This document shows, piece by piece, positions 22,036 through 34,619 of a stretch of 64,000 bases of DNA. The notes beneath the pieces are model-generated. The model was not told where the DNA came from. It did no database searches and saw nothing but the letters and a program-made list of their open reading frames with translations. The first letter of the stretch is position 1; the number at the start of each line of letters is the position of its first letter. Position numbers and translations under genes: made by a program. The DNA comes from Chlorocebus sabaeus (Eukaryota; Chordata; Mammalia; Primates; Cercopithecidae): positions 71,429,622-71,493,621 of the forward strand of contig NC_132925.1 in the NCBI RefSeq assembly GCF_047675955.1, read 5' to 3'.

Positions 22036-23040
22036 AAGATGTGTCTTCCTAAAGGTATATGATGATTTTAAGAGGAATAAAAAGTCGAGGGCACAAACCC
22101 AGCAAATCTTAGAGAAGCATTAATTTTACTTAAGGATTGAGCTTTAAATAATTTAATGAGTATGTTAAAATACTATTTTTATGTCAAAATAATTATGGAG
22201 CTTGAAGCAAAATATGTATGCTTTCTTTAAAGATATCTATAATACAAGATTAGAGAAAATTTGTACTTGTATATGTAATTTTAGCTTATGGCCCCAGGCC
22301 CAGGAAATTAGAAAATTAGCCTCCTCTGCCATTAGGCTTAGTTCGGTTTAAAATTTAAGTATGTAAAATTCTTTTGTATTTATAAATTGCACGGTAAGGT
22401 TTTGGCATAATCTTAGTGTACATGCAGCTGTGGGAAAAAAAAAACTCTTTGTCTTTGGGAATGGATAGAGCTGAAATGCATGGGAACTTCTTTTAAAGTA
22501 GAAATACATCTTTTATGAATGATATTAATGGAAGAGAGAAGGAAGTGATTATTCATATTTTGGGCCTTTTCAGGGAACCTTGGAGATTTCAGTTGACTGT
22601 TTCCTTTAAAATGGCAGACTATTGTCCTCCTGTGGTTTTCATTGCTTCAAAGTCCAGATGGAGACTGAAGTGGGCTGGCAGAGCTAATAAAACTTAGAGA
22701 GCAAGGTGGGAGGAGATGATGGGGATGGATGAAGGTAGGGAGAGGAGGGATGTGGTCAGGAAAAGAGGATGGGAGATCAGTGACGGCTTCCTGTTAGCCA
22801 AATACTTAGCAAGCACCCAGCATGCAGCTTCTTGAAAAGTCCTAGCATTTTAAGTTTCAGACTTGTTTTATTATTATATGCCATTTTCACCTAATGACAC
22901 TTAGAAAAGTCAAAGCTGAAAAAGAAAGGTCTTGAGTATTTGGTTCTTACATATTTACAATTTCATTTATTTATTAACTTACTTCCCTCTTTCTCTCCAA
23001 CATCAAAGGAAATATTAATTAAAGACACTCCAGAGGAGAT
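22036..23040. other. No recognised repeat; purine-rich patch
   Basis: Unassigned sequence. 22700-22790 is strongly purine-rich on the plus strand (GGGA and GGATG repeats). Confidence 0.5.
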
Positions 23041-23044
23041 GGCA

Positions 23045-23155
23045 ATACTAACAGCTAATTTATTGAGCCTTTACTATGGCATACAGGCTTATTAAATCTT
23101 ACGACTAAGCTATTGAATTAGGAGCTATGATTATCCCCATTTTATGGGCATGACC
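23045..23155 (-). mobile_element. MIR SINE fragment
   Basis: 'taatttattgagcctttact' and 'tatgattatccccattttat' match reverse-complement MIR. Confidence 0.65.
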
Positions 23156-23164
23156 AAGAGGGGT

Positions 23165-23410
23165 AATAATAATAGCAGCTATTGTTACGGAGGGTTTCCC
23201 ATGTGCCAGGCAATATTCTCCTTGCTTTTGTATATTAGACTACATCCACATCACAATAATTCCAGGAAGCAGGCCATATTTATCTCCTATTCAAGAGAAA
23301 AAGATACTCAAGTAAAGAGAGATTAATTGACTTGACATAACATAGTTGGCAAGAGGTAGATCAGAGATTTCAACCCTGACAGTCCAGCCTTGAAGTCCAT
23401 TCTGTAATAT
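23165..23410 (-). mobile_element. MIR SINE
   Basis: 'catgtgccaggcaatattct' and 'atttatctcctattcaag', then 'cagagatttcaaccctgaca', follow reverse-complement MIR. It lies directly after another MIR in the same orientation. Confidence 0.7.
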
Positions 23411-24370
23411 AATCTGTGTGGCCCCCAATGTAGAAGAAAAGTGGAAACTTTACTCTGTTCTGCTGGAGGAGATATTAGGGCTAGACTTTGCCCAGCGCCT
23501 CCTTAGCACCTTCTCACTTTGTCCCATTGGGAAGAGGGAGCCTATCTGAGTGCAGACCCAGTGAGAAGGAGGTAAGCAGGAGCACTGCTTCGGCTCCCTC
23601 TGGAGTACAGCCTGTTCTCAGGGTGCATGCTTTCTCAAGTTCCTGCCTTGTGGCACAATCTAGAGTTTGAGGTGAGAGTAAGAAGAATCTTTAGAACATG
23701 GTTTTCATCAGAAAACCGGCTGCAGAGGTGACAGAAGAGCTTTGAAGCCAAAAAAGGGATGGGTATTAGCAGTAACAGGGAGCCACCTCTGACCCTGGGT
23801 CAGAGGGAGAGCCCAGGTAGGTAAGTTTACTGGAACTAAGTACCAGAGTCCAACAGTAGAAGGTGGAGTCATGATAGGCCTTTCTGCCAGGATCTGGAAC
23901 CAAGGAGGAGATAGGCTTGCTGCCGACAACATGGCAGAGCAGAGAGGGAAAAACACTCCTGCTTCTCCTTTCCCAGCAGCTTCCCATTTCCCATCAGTAC
24001 AGCCCATTGGCTAGACCCAGCTGGCACAATAGCCTGGGAAGTGCAGTCTGCAGTGGACAGCCTCTCATTGCCCAGAGCAGAGCAGGGCAAGGATGATGAG
24101 TGTATTTGAAAGCGTGATGACTCAGGACGCACCCCTGCATCCATTCAACTTGGAGAGGAAGATACAAAGAAGCTAGGCTGTGGCCACAAACCAAAGCCTT
24201 GTTCTCAAACTGCTTTACCAGTAACAAAGCCAAAATGTTATTTTAATCTTCATTTTTAAAACATAAATCATCTCTCAATTGACTTGGGTTTTACTGGAAA
24301 AAGAAAAAGGGCTTGATAAGTAGTATATTCTACCCTCACCTCAAATGGTGAAACTTAAGGTTAAATGTAA

Positions 24371-24376
<6 letters not shown>
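23411..24376. other. Unassigned, GC-richer block
   Basis: 23440-24170 is visibly richer in G and C than its surroundings and holds several overlapping minus-strand open frames up to 99 codons. No family, splice pattern or CpG island was recognised. It may be an unrecognised old repeat or a unique element. Confidence 0.4.

Positions 24377-24410
<34 letters not shown>
24377..24410. repeat. (TA)n microsatellite
   Basis: About 17 uninterrupted TA units. Confidence 0.97.
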
Positions 24411-24416
<6 letters not shown>

Positions 24417-24696
24417 CTGTATATTTACTCAAACTGTACATAAAATACTCAGGTAAAATTATCATTTTAGAAGTAACACTGTTTTACTAGTATTCTCATC
24501 ACTTGCTTTATCAAAGCTATCAAGCATTCTAGTGTTACTATGAAAATAACTAATTATTTTTATGATAATGAATAATTTAAATAGCTCAGTAGGATAAAGT
24601 AGATTCAAACCATGGCTTAGTTTTCCCCATCTTTGGAATACTAAACTGGAGTAAAGAATTTAATGCTTCTAATATGAAAACATGTCTTTTAAACTT

Positions 24697-24986
24697 TTTT
24701 TTTTTTTTGAGATGGAGTCTCTCTGTCGCCCAGGCTGAAGTACAGTGGCACGATCTCCACTCACTGCAAGCTCCACCTCCCGGGTTCACGCCATTCTCCT
24801 GCCTCAGCCTCCCGAGTAGCTGGGACTACAGGCACCCGCCACCACGCCTGGCTAATTTTTGTATTTTTAGTAGAGGCGGGGTTTCACCATGTTAGCCAGG
24901 ATGGTCTCGATCTCCTGACCTCATGATCCACCCGTCTCGGCCTCCCAAAGTGCTGGGATTACAGGCATGAGCCACCGCGCCCGGCC
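24697..24986 (-). mobile_element. AluY element
   Basis: Full-length minus-strand Alu with AluY-type text ('ttagccaggatggtctcgat') and few non-CpG changes. A perfect 16-bp target duplication 'catgtcttttaaactt' lies at 24681-24696 and 24987-25002. Confidence 0.95.
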
Positions 24987-25204
24987 CATGTCTTTTAAAC
25001 TTGAAAGAAAAAAAAGATATTTCTCAATCCATTTTGAGCATGATGAATTTATTTTGGGATGGGGATATGAAAAAGTGATTTTTACCTAAGGGACAAAGCC
25101 AAGAATGAATTTAACTTCATCAAAGACCTAAGTGGTAACAATGGCACACAACAGCAATGCATATCCATGTGACAACCCTGGACAAAACTTGAGCAATAAG
25201 CCAT

Positions 25205-25455
25205 TGAGGCAGGGTTTCTCAGCTTTGCAGTATTGATATTTTGGACCCAATAATTATTTGTTGGGGATGAAGATTGCTCTGTATAATGTAGGATGCATCC
25301 CTGGCTTCTACCCACTAGATACCACTAAGTCTCTTCCCTGCCATCCCCCACCAAGCATCAGTCATGAAAAACATGTCTCTGCAATTGTTAAAAGTCCCTG
25401 GGGTGGGGGAATGATGAAGGAAGGGGGGAAAATAGCCCCTGGTTGAGAATTGCTG
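25205..25455. mobile_element. MER20 hAT miniature element
   Basis: 'aggcagggtttctcagcttt', 'cctggcttctacccactaga', 'atgtctctgcaattgttaaa' and 'ggttgagaattgctgttct' follow MER20 from end to end. Inverted 'ttctcagc' and 'gagaattgct' edges are visible. Confidence 0.85.
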
Positions 25456-27570
25456 TTCTAGAGATTTACATTTCTTACTTACATTATCCTTGGTTGTGAC
25501 TGTTCTCTATTTTTATTGAAGTAATTCAGATTTTAGCTTTAAACACCACACACACTGAACTGTATTCTACTAGTGTAGAAGTAATATCCAAGGATCAAAT
25601 CTCTTTGTGGGATTAAATATTTTTATAACTATCTCTTTTATGTCCTTAAGGTGAACCAAATTATAGTCTTAATATGCCAAATAGGACCCAAGATACCTCA
25701 AGTACATTGTGAAATGAATATATTTGCTGAGGACAGTAGAGCAGGAGGAGAAAGAATCATTTCTAAATAAAATGCTGTCTTGTGAGATATCTGCATTAAG
25801 GTAATTTTTAAAAAAATGGACATTTATTAGTGTTATGAATTCTGTTTCTAGTTATGAATTTAACTATTGGGATCCATTTCTTTTATTAGTAGGTATATTA
25901 CACAGTGTATTCTTACTGAAAAGGATATCATTCAGAGGGTTTAAGTTCAATTATTTTTTAGGTAAATAAGCCTACTTAGAACAGATTACTTTAAAATCTT
26001 TTAAGTAATCATAAGGAAAGAACTAGTTTCATGTTTTCATGTAACACAACTTTCTCAAACAGTTTAAGAAAGAGATTTATCCTCTTCTATCACCTGTGAT
26101 AAAGACTGGAAACAAAGTAAATTAAACACTCAAAGAAGAAAACCATAATAAGAAATCAAAACAATTTAAGATTGGATGGATGGCCAGGAGAGCTGAATTC
26201 TGGTCAAGACTGTAGGAATGCACTGCAGTGCAACCTAAGCTTTGTCATTTCTGTGGGTTTCCATTCCTCAGCAGAAAGACATTCAAGCTTGGTGACTTTA
26301 AATATCCCTTATACCTGAAGGATCTATGATTCTATGAATAAATGTCTGTCTAACATATTACTCTCCTTTAGATTTAGGGCCTTCCAATTTCTACATATAA
26401 TGACTTCAAGGATATTCAAATTCTTTCCATAAAACTCAATCATCAAAGAGGCCATCCTTGATAACCAGGAGAGGGAGAAGCACACAGCGCATCCAATCCC
26501 TTGAGCCGAAGTGTGTCACCATTAGAAGGACACAATTTGCCTTGGTATTGGTGGTCTCATCACCAGAGAGCTAAATAAGTCTCAGTGTGTGAGTGTCTGT
26601 GCATGTATTTAAATTTCTATCTTACTGACAAACTGGTTGGCAACACATGTACTATAAAACTAACATAACATTAGAATTCTATTAGAATGAATATTTCATT
26701 CATCTATATTCTCAACTCAAGGTGGCTTCAGGTGCATGTGACCAATGCAATTGCAAAGGAGCCCAGGCTTAGTGTTCAATGTTCGGTAGTCATCATGTTG
26801 AAATTATTAGGGTTTTATCATAGTTTGTGTTTTGCAAGTGAAGTTTGATGAGACAATGGAGCATGTTTCAAGGGCTTAGAACCTTGGCTCACACATGGTC
26901 TTGTCTCATATCTCCTGCAGATTTTCATAGGCTACAAATCTGCCATGATGCCTTGAATAAAACCTATCTGGGATGGGTCCTTGGCCATCTGCTTCCACAC
27001 ACATGGTTCCCTGGATCCCTGTCAGCCTCCCCATCTCTGCTTCACCCAGCAGCTAGTGCCTCCTCCAACTCACTGGTGCCACATTAGTCTCTTCCTCTCT
27101 GTTCCTGCTCAGTGACTGCTGCTACCCTCTGGGGATCAGAGCACAGGAAGGGTTTGGGATGGGAGTGTGTACGTACATTGTTTTGGGGTGGGGCACAGCC
27201 AGGGTCATCCCTGTTTCCAGCTGGCAGCACCACAGTGAGTTTGGCAGGTGACTTGGTCACCCCTGATTCTGGTACCAAACACATTGCAAACCTTTTGATT
27301 TGAGTCCTGTGGGAAGGATAATTTACAGGCTCCCAGGCACTTGTTCACGTCTGTACTCATCAGCAAGTGTCTCTAAAACCTGGACAAGTACAACATTAAA
27401 TAATAAATAAAAACAGCAAATATAAAACCCACAACATATCCAGAAGAGAGAGAGACTACAGAAGAAAGAATGAAGTTTTAATTTTAGTAACTTTAATGAT
27501 ACTTCCCCCCTATTTTTTGAATAAGAGCTCCCCATTTTCATTTTGTGCTGGGCCCATGAATTATGTAGGT
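25456..27570. other. 2.1 kb with no recognised repeat
   Basis: Nothing could be assigned. 26840-27300 is richer in G and C, with open frames below 85 codons on both strands. No exon-like arrangement was seen. Confidence 0.45.
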
Positions 27571-27574
27571 GGTC

Positions 27575-27690
27575 CTATAATCAATAATGATTGAGCGTCT
27601 GGCATATTCCAGGGACCATGCTAGGTACAGGGGACCCGACAGTGAGCAAAACAAAGCACACTTAAGCCAGCAGGGAGTTTTCAATGATTT
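27575..27690 (-). mobile_element. L2 LINE 3' fragment
   Basis: 'gggaccatgctaggtacagg' and 'gacagtgagcaaaacaaagc' are reverse-complement L2 3' end text. Confidence 0.65.
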
Positions 27691-27789
27691 CATCATGACC
27701 GTCCTGCCTTCCATCCCTGAGATTCTGTCACGACTCTTTTTAAAGGCATTTCCTATACACTGGTGGGAAATTAGCAAAATCAATTATGA

Positions 27790-28185
27790 TAGCACGATTT
27801 GCTAGCTTATCCAGTCTTTTAGTTTCCATCCCTGGGTACCCTCCCAATGGCAGGACTATACGTCCTCTCGTTGGTGATCTCAGGAGTGTCCATATGACTT
27901 TCTTTGACCAATGGAATGTGAGTGGAAGTGTTGTGTGTCACTTTCTGATAGGCATTTTAAGAGCCAGCACATACCTTACCAGGTCTCTTTACCTTCTGTT
28001 GCAGTGGCTGGAAATGTTCTATATGAAAGTTGGTTCTTTAGCCTTAGATTTAGGAAGGAAGGCAACATGGAGAAAAGCTACAACTGACATATAGCCTAAG
28101 TAAGATGGTTGTGGCAACTTGGTTGTGGCAAATGACTGAGATAGGAGTTGTTTGTTAATGCAGCATAGTCTAATCGTTCTCACTA
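27790..28185 (+). mobile_element. MLT1-type LTR fragment
   Basis: 'tgactttctttgaccaatgg', 'aatgtgagtggaagtgttgt', 'ttttaagagccagcacatac' and the end 'gttgtttgttaatgcagcat' follow MLT1 LTRs in order. Confidence 0.68.
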
Positions 28186-28680
28186 AGCCACCAATTGATG
28201 ACCTTTCTCTTGAAGAAAGGGGAATCTGTTAAATCTTCGGAAATTTGGTCTGAAAGGCAGGACATATAAACACATAATATCCATCATTATATCCAGAAAA
28301 CAACAATCTTTTAAATGATACATTGGAACTATTTTTCCTAATACTCAATTTCCATTCCCTTCCACAACTCATTGCCAAATTGTTGAGTCCTTAATTAATA
28401 TGTGTTTAGTTTGACTTACTTTTTGTGTTATCTGTACCAGCTATTTAAAATATTAAGTTGGTTCTAAGTCACTCATACACTGCTATCAGAAAAATGAATG
28501 AATGCAATTCATTGCATTGAAATAAAGAGAGTCAGAAATAATGGAGGCATTAGGCTATTTTTGTCATTAATCAAAACACTTTAGAAACATTCATTCATTA
28601 TGCTGTCTCTACTTTTTCTCCATATCTTAGTAAAGTAGACCAGAAAGTAACCAAATCCACTGAATTCAAATATTGACACA
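28186..28680. other. No recognised repeat or gene
   Basis: AT-rich unassigned sequence. Confidence 0.5.
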
Positions 28681-28689
28681 TAGTTTAAC

Positions 28690-28815
28690 TTCACCAACTC
28701 ATTCAACACCTATTTATTGAGACCTACTATGTGCCAGACACTGTTGTAGGCATGAATCCCCTGGTACCTAGTATGGCATCAGGCATGCACAAAGTGGTCA
28801 ATAAATATTTGTTAT
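28690..28815. mobile_element. Two opposed L2 3' ends
   Basis: 28690-28752 ('acctatttattgagacctac' and 'tatgtgccagacactgt') is L2 in reverse complement. 28768-28815 ('ggcatcaggcatgcacaaag' and 'tcaataaatatttgtta') is an L2 3' end in forward orientation. Confidence 0.6.
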
Positions 28816-30691
28816 AAAAATGGGAATTTAATGAATTCAGTATTCACTCAAACCACCTCATAAAAACTGTAAGTATTATGTTTTCTGGACCCATTACTTC
28901 TCTTTGTCTGAAAAGAGATGCCAAGAAAAAAGAGAGAAAAAGCCCAGACCACTGCAAGTTAGCACCTAAAAGGCAGAACATTATGAAAAGTCCAAACAAC
29001 ATTACAAACACATTATTCTGCAGAAGATTTAAATCTAAAGCTACATGGAACTGTATTGGGTAAGAATTACTTCTATTTCCTTTTTTACCTGAGGGTACAT
29101 CCTGAGGTATTTTAGGACAGGTAAATTTTCCAAGTCACTCTAAATTTATTTAACCAGTTTGTTCATTTCTAAGGGAAGGAGTCCTCCCCAGTGGGGTGAA
29201 CCTCCTCCTCACCCCCTGGGTATTATTCAGTTTTGTCAACTTCAAAACTCAGGCAGTGAGAAATGAACATTTGAAACAAACCGTTTCATTATGTACATTC
29301 ATACAGTTATGGAACAAAACAGTCTTTACTCAGCTTAGGCTAGTGAATCCCTCATTTAATTACAACTGGAAAGGTTAGAAACTTTTTATCGTGCACACAT
29401 ATTCTCTGGGAATTATCTAGCTCTGAAATATAATTAATCACCCTCTGTCATGCTTTCATTATATGCAGGGCCCTCCAGAGCCATTGCTTTCTTCTTTCTT
29501 CATTCATATTCCTCTGACCTTCCTCTTCATAGACCTCAGGTGAATTTCATCAACTGCTCAGAAATGACTGGATATTGTTAAACCCATTTGTCAACCACAT
29601 TATCAGCTCACAAACATGAGATCTCTGCATATGTTTAGCCTTTTCCATATATAGCAGCCCAAGTATTAACATGGAAGGCATCTGTCAATGTTGACAAAAA
29701 TTAAATTTCAAAACTACTGTAAATAATAAAGCAGTCATATAAAGATTATTTCTCTGGAGCATAAGCTACTAGTAAACACAATTTGCATATTGTGCTTACA
29801 GCTGTTTCAACATGAGATGTTTGCTGTGCTTCATTAAAATGATTTGATTTGTCAGATTCTAGGATAGTCAAAAGTCTGTATGAAGAGCTATATAAGGAAG
29901 TTTAGTGACATTTTTGATTTTTAAAGCTAGGCACATATGGCACAGGAGGAATAAAGTGAACTGAGTAATATATCTTTAGGAGAATTATTAGGGTGTGAAG
30001 GTGGGGAAATTCACCATTAGCTCAATTCCAAAACTATTTCTCTGCCCCAGCAAAGCCATTAACACTTTCCATGCATAACTTAATGGAAGTAGAATGGCCA
30101 TTCCCAAAGCAAGCTGAGAGGACATGAGGTCCTTCCACACCAACAACTGAACATGACAGAATCAAGCATGTACTTGGTAACTAAGCACATCTCGGACAAG
30201 TTTTCTATAGAATTGATTTAATTGGAAAATTCTTTAACTTTCCTTTTTTGTCCATATCCAGTCAGAAAGCATAAAATCTAATTGCTCAGTGGGACTGGAA
30301 AAGGGCATGTGAATTGGCATTCTCTCTTCCAGGAAGAAAAGAGCTAACCTTTTTTAGACAAATGGTTGGGGCCTCTGTTTCTTTATGATTTCCACAGGAG
30401 AATATTCCATGAACCTTTACTTATTGAAGTTCTCTTTAACAGAGAAGAAAGTCTTTATTTTGTGTCTAATTGATGATTTTATCAATATCTGTACAAATAT
30501 CTTGTGACCTAAGAATAACTATGGTAAGTCAATCTTTAGCTAACTTTCTCAAACTATGGACCTGAACATTCCTTTAAACAGAATTTGTGATCTTTTTAGT
30601 CCTGAAGCTCCTCCTGTTTCATTAAGATGGGGAAGCTGGGCTGAGCATCTCTCATCACAGGTTATATATTTTAAAAGAATGTTTAAGGTTT
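28816..30691. other. 1.9 kb with no recognised repeat
   Basis: Unassigned AT-rich sequence, including short open frames at 28878-29063 and 29196-29378 that show no family signature. Confidence 0.45.
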
Positions 30692-30711
30692 CAAATATAA
30701 AAGCACTTGCT

Positions 30712-30877
30712 TGGATTGCATTGGGAGTTATACCTGATGTAAATGACAAGTTGATGGGTGCAGCACACCAACATGGCAATAGTATACATATGTAACAAAC
30801 CTGCACGTTATGCACATGTACCCTACAACTTAAAGTATAATAACAATAAATAAATTTAAAAAAATAAATAAAAAAAA
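30712..30877 (+). mobile_element. Very short 5'-truncated primate L1
   Basis: Only about 166 bp: the L1 3' UTR end 'attgggagttatacctgatg' through 'atgtaccctacaacttaaag', then an AATAAA-type A-rich tail. Flanked by a perfect 20-bp duplication 'caaatataaaagcacttgct' at 30692-30711 and 30878-30897. Confidence 0.95.
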
Positions 30878-30897
30878 CAAATATAAAAGCACTTGCT

Positions 30898-31764
30898 AAA
30901 TGCACTTACAAATGAAGCACTAGTATCAGTGAAAAGGCAACTTATTCATTGACTAGTAGTCATCACAAAATGTGATCTTATGTATGTGCAGACAAAAATA
31001 CGTGTACTATATAGTAACACTTTATCAAAAAGCAATCCCATCAGAAGAAAAATTTGTCAATCATTTTTATCTTATCTAATGATGTATCTTTGACAACAAT
31101 CTGTGGAACACAGCAGGAGAATCTGTGTGTAGGGAACAGAGGAAGTGACAGGAATGATTATGTGTTGGTGGCTTGACTTTGCAGTAACTCTGTAGCAAAG
31201 TGGCAGATATTAATTCCCTTTATGAATAAGTCTCCAAATAAAGCTCAGTTCTGAACGTACGATTAACCCTATGGACAGGAGCAGGTGTTCCTATTTGAAC
31301 TTTATTTTTGAAAAAGTACACTTGCCTACTAATTCACAGGTCAACTCTTGCTACCTAATTGGACCAGGTGTTCAATACAAAGGGTAGTTTCCTCCTAAAG
31401 ATTTTTCATAGACTACCATAGGTAAAACAACAGCCAAACACTAACTGAACAAAATCCTAAAGCCTAGTCAAATAAACAAGAATGATGGGAGCCATCTTAA
31501 TCCTATTCAAGGGTGTACTTAGATATTTACCTTTAGGCAGAATAATGAAGTGAAAATTGTTGCTTAGAATAATACTGAAAAAAAAGGATTCCTTTTTACA
31601 GTTCTACTTATTTTATAATAAAAAATGTAAGGGATATTTGATATCTGCAGGCTAATATTCATACACACTTCTTAAAATAAAATTAAAATACACATTTCTC
31701 CACTTCTAGCTTCTATGGAAATCGACTTTAACACCAGGGCCTGAGAGTGAGGCAAGGGCTATCA
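30898..31764. other. No recognised repeat or gene
   Basis: Unassigned AT-rich sequence. Confidence 0.5.
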
Positions 31765-31960
31765 AAATAATTCAAGTTCCAGTCATAGTGATTGATTTAG
31801 GCAAACAACACAAGTCCATCCAGTTAGGGCCAAAGAGAGTGAGGATTAGGGTTTTTCTTTTCTGTACTCTTTTCAGAAGAGGTGCATACCATTGTCCAGG
31901 CATACACTGCAGAAGGACAATACATCTGAGGGGATACAATTCATATTGATACATCTTCAA
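31765..31960 (+). mobile_element. Possible MLT-type LTR fragment
   Basis: 'agtgattgatttaggcaaac' and 'gggccaaagagagtgaggat' resemble the 5' part of old MLT LTRs. Weak evidence. Confidence 0.35.
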
Positions 31961-32373
31961 TATTTTGACTTTTTTCTTATTTTATCAGGACTTTGTCAAC
32001 TCCAGCATACATGGTTTCCATATTTATTTGAACAATTTTGGGGAGACAGATGATGCTAAAACGTCTTGTTCTAAGAAAATCAGCACATTTGGACAATTTT
32101 CAAACAAATGAATGTAAAGAGTGTTCTTCTACAAGTTATATGCAGATCATTATGCTTGGACATGGGATAGACAAGTTTAAGAATCAAGAACATACCTATC
32201 TAGCATCTAGCATGACAAAAAAATAGCCTATGATTTGAAGCAAGGAGTTTAAATAGATAAGTTTTAGAATGCAAGACAATGCTACACTTTCAAAACTATT
32301 TGCTTTCAAATGTAATTGTTTACTGTTAATTTGGTATGATGTTTTAAGCAACATTAATATTATAAACAACATG
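31961..32373. other. No recognised repeat or gene
   Basis: Unassigned flank of the THE1 provirus. Confidence 0.5.
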
Positions 32374-32378
32374 ATGAG

Positions 32379-32746
32379 AAATATGGTTTGGCTCTGTGTC
32401 CCCACCCAAATCTCATCTTGTAGCTCCCAGATTTCACATGTGTTATGGGAGGGACCCAGTGGGAAATGATTGCATCATGGGATCAGGTCTTTCCCATTCT
32501 GTTCTCATGATAGTGTATGGGTCTCACGAGATCTGAAGATTTTAAAAATTGGAGTCTCCCTGCATAAGCTCTCTTTTTTGCCTGCTGCCATCCATGTAAG
32601 ATGTGACTTGCTCCTTTTTGTATTCCACCATAATTGTGAGGCTTCCATAGCCATGTGGAACTGTAAGTCCAATTAAAACTCTTTCTTATGTAAATTGCAT
32701 AGTCTCAGGTATGTCTTTATCAGCAGCATGAAAATGCACTAATACA
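32379..32746 (+). repeat. THE1 5' LTR
   Basis: About 368 bp ending 'gcactaataca'. Its first bases are mutated ('aaatatggtttgg' where the 3' copy has 'tgatatggtttgg'). It holds the ATTAAA-type signal 'caattaaaactctttctt'. Confidence 0.92.
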
Positions 32747-34246
32747 ATAAATTGGTACCATGATTGGGGTGCTGATGAAAAGATACCTGAAAATGTGGAA
32801 GCAACTTTGGAAATGGGTAACAGGCAGAGGTTGCAACAGTTTGGAGGTCTCAGAATAAGACGGGAAAATGTGGGAAACTTTGGAACTTCCTAGAGACTTG
32901 CTGAATGGCTTTGCCCAAAATGCTGATAGTGATAAGGACAATAAAGTGCAGACTGAAGTGGTATCAGATGGAGATAAAGAACTTGTTGGGAACTGAAGTA
33001 AAGATGACTCTTGCTATGTTTTAACAAAGAAACTGGTAGCATTTTGTCGCTGCCCTAGAGATCTGTAGAACTTTGAACTTGAAAGAGATGATTTAGGGTA
33101 TCTGATGGAAAAAATTTCTAAGCAGCAAAGCATTCAAGAGGTGACTTGGGTGCCATTACAGGCATTTAGTTTTATAAGGGAAGCAAACCATAAAAGTTCA
33201 GAAAATTTACAGTCTGACAATGTGATAGAAAAGAAAATCCCATTTTCTGAGGAGAAATCCAAGCCTGCTGGAGAATTTTGCATAAGTAATGAGGAGCTGA
33301 ATGTTAATCCTTAAGACAATGAGAAAAATGTCTCCAGGGCAGCCCCTCCTATCAGAGACCCGAAAGCCCAGGAGGAAAAAGTGGTTTCAGTGGGCTGCGC
33401 CCAGGATCCCCCTGCTGTGTGCAGCCTAGGGACTTGATGCCCTGCATCACAGCTGCTCTAGCCATGGCTGAAAGGGGCCAATGTAGAGCTCAGGCTGTGG
33501 CTTCAGAGAATGGAAGCTGCAAGCCTTGGCTTTGCAGCTATCTATCTAGATTTCAGATATATGGAAATGCCTGGATGCCTAGGCAAAAGTTTACTGCAGG
33601 GGCAGGCCCCTCATAGAGAACCTCTGCTAGGTAGTGTGGAAGGGAAATGTAGGGTCACAGCCTCACACAGAGTCCCTACTGGGGCACTCCTAGTGGAGCT
33701 GTGAGAAGAGGACCACCATCCTCCAGACCCCAGAATGGTAGATCCACCAACAGCTTGCACCTTGCACCTGAAAGAGCCACAGCCACTCAATACCAGTCCC
33801 TGAAAGCAGCCAGGAGGGAGGCTATATCCTGTGAAGCCACAGGGGTGGAGCTGTCCAAGATCATGGGAACCCACCTCTTGCGTCAGTGTGACCTGGATGT
33901 GAGACATGGAGTCAAAGGAGATCATTTGGAGCTTTAATATTTGACTGCCCTGCTGGATTTTGGACTTGCATGGGTCCTATAGCCCATTTGTTTTGGCCAA
34001 TTTCTCCCATTTGGAATGGTTGTATTTATCCAATGCCTGTACCCTCATTGTATCTAGATAGTAACTATCTTGTTTTTGATTTTACAGGTTCATAGGTGGA
34101 AGAGAGTTGCCTTGTTTCAGATAAGACTTTGGACTATGGACTTTTGAGTTAATGCTGAAATGAACCGAGACTTTGGGAGACTGCTGGGAAGGCACGATTG
34201 TTTTGAAATGTGAAGATATGAAATTTGGGAGCAGCCAGGGGCAGAA
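32747..34246 (+). pseudogene. THE1 internal region, decayed
   Basis: Non-functional internal sequence. It can be recognised by its similarity, in the opposite orientation, to the MST internal region at 45.4-47.2 kb. The longest forward frame is 33105-33314 (69 codons, beginning MEKISKQQSIQEV). This part also appears in the other copy ('ENLQSDN'), so it is a decayed retroviral reading frame rather than a gene. Frames near 33419-33937 are short and overlapping. The region ends in a purine-rich tract just before the 3' LTR ('aggggcagaa'). No protease, reverse transcriptase or envelope domain is visible. Confidence 0.85.
32750..32768 (+). promoter_or_regulatory. Retroviral primer-binding site remnant (tRNA-Leu type)
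   Basis: 'attggtaccatgattgggg' directly follows the 5' LTR. It matches the tRNA-Leu-complementary site that gave ERVL its name, with changes. Confidence 0.7.
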
Positions 34247-34619
34247 TGATATGGTTTGGCTCTGTGTCACCATACAAATCTCATCTTGTAGCTCCCATAA
34301 TTCCCATGTTTTATGGGAGGGACCCAGTGGGACATGATTGAATCATGGCAGTGAGGAGTGGGTCTTTCCTGTGCTGTTCTCTTGATAGTGAATGGATCTC
34401 ATGAGATCTGATGGTTTTAAAAATGGGAGTCTCCCTGCACAAGCTCTCTTTTTGCCTGCCACCATCCATGTAAGATGTTATTTGATCCTCCTTGCCTTCC
34501 ACCGTGATTGTGAGGCCTCCTCAGCCATGTGGAACTGTAAGTCCAATTAAACCTCTTTCTTTTTAAATTGCCCAGTCTCGGGTATGTCTTTATCAGCAGC
34601 ATGAAAATGGACTAATATA
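34247..34619 (+). repeat. THE1 3' LTR
   Basis: About 373 bp, starting 'tgatatggtttggctctg' and ending 'ggactaatata'. It shares a short deletion after 'catcttgtagctccc' with the 5' LTR, which confirms they are a pair. Confidence 0.92.

Larger units (their letters stand above)
32379..34619 (+). mobile_element. Complete THE1 provirus-like element (ERVL-MaLR)
   Basis: Both LTRs and an internal region of about 1.5 kb are present in order. The 5-bp duplication ATGAG flanks it exactly (32374-32378 and 34620-34624). THE1 elements are MaLR retrotransposons that lack functional pol and rely on other machinery; none is known to be active. The two LTRs differ at roughly one base in eight or nine by eye, indicating an old insertion. 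The internal frames are broken by stops. Confidence 0.93.

Noticed and set aside
23708..24233. Cluster of overlapping minus-strand frames
   Set aside because: Different frames with no common exon structure, no splice sites in order, and no recognised domain.
33419..33937. Overlapping frames of 65-104 codons on both strands
   Set aside because: They lie in the THE1 internal region and are remnants or chance frames of a dead element.
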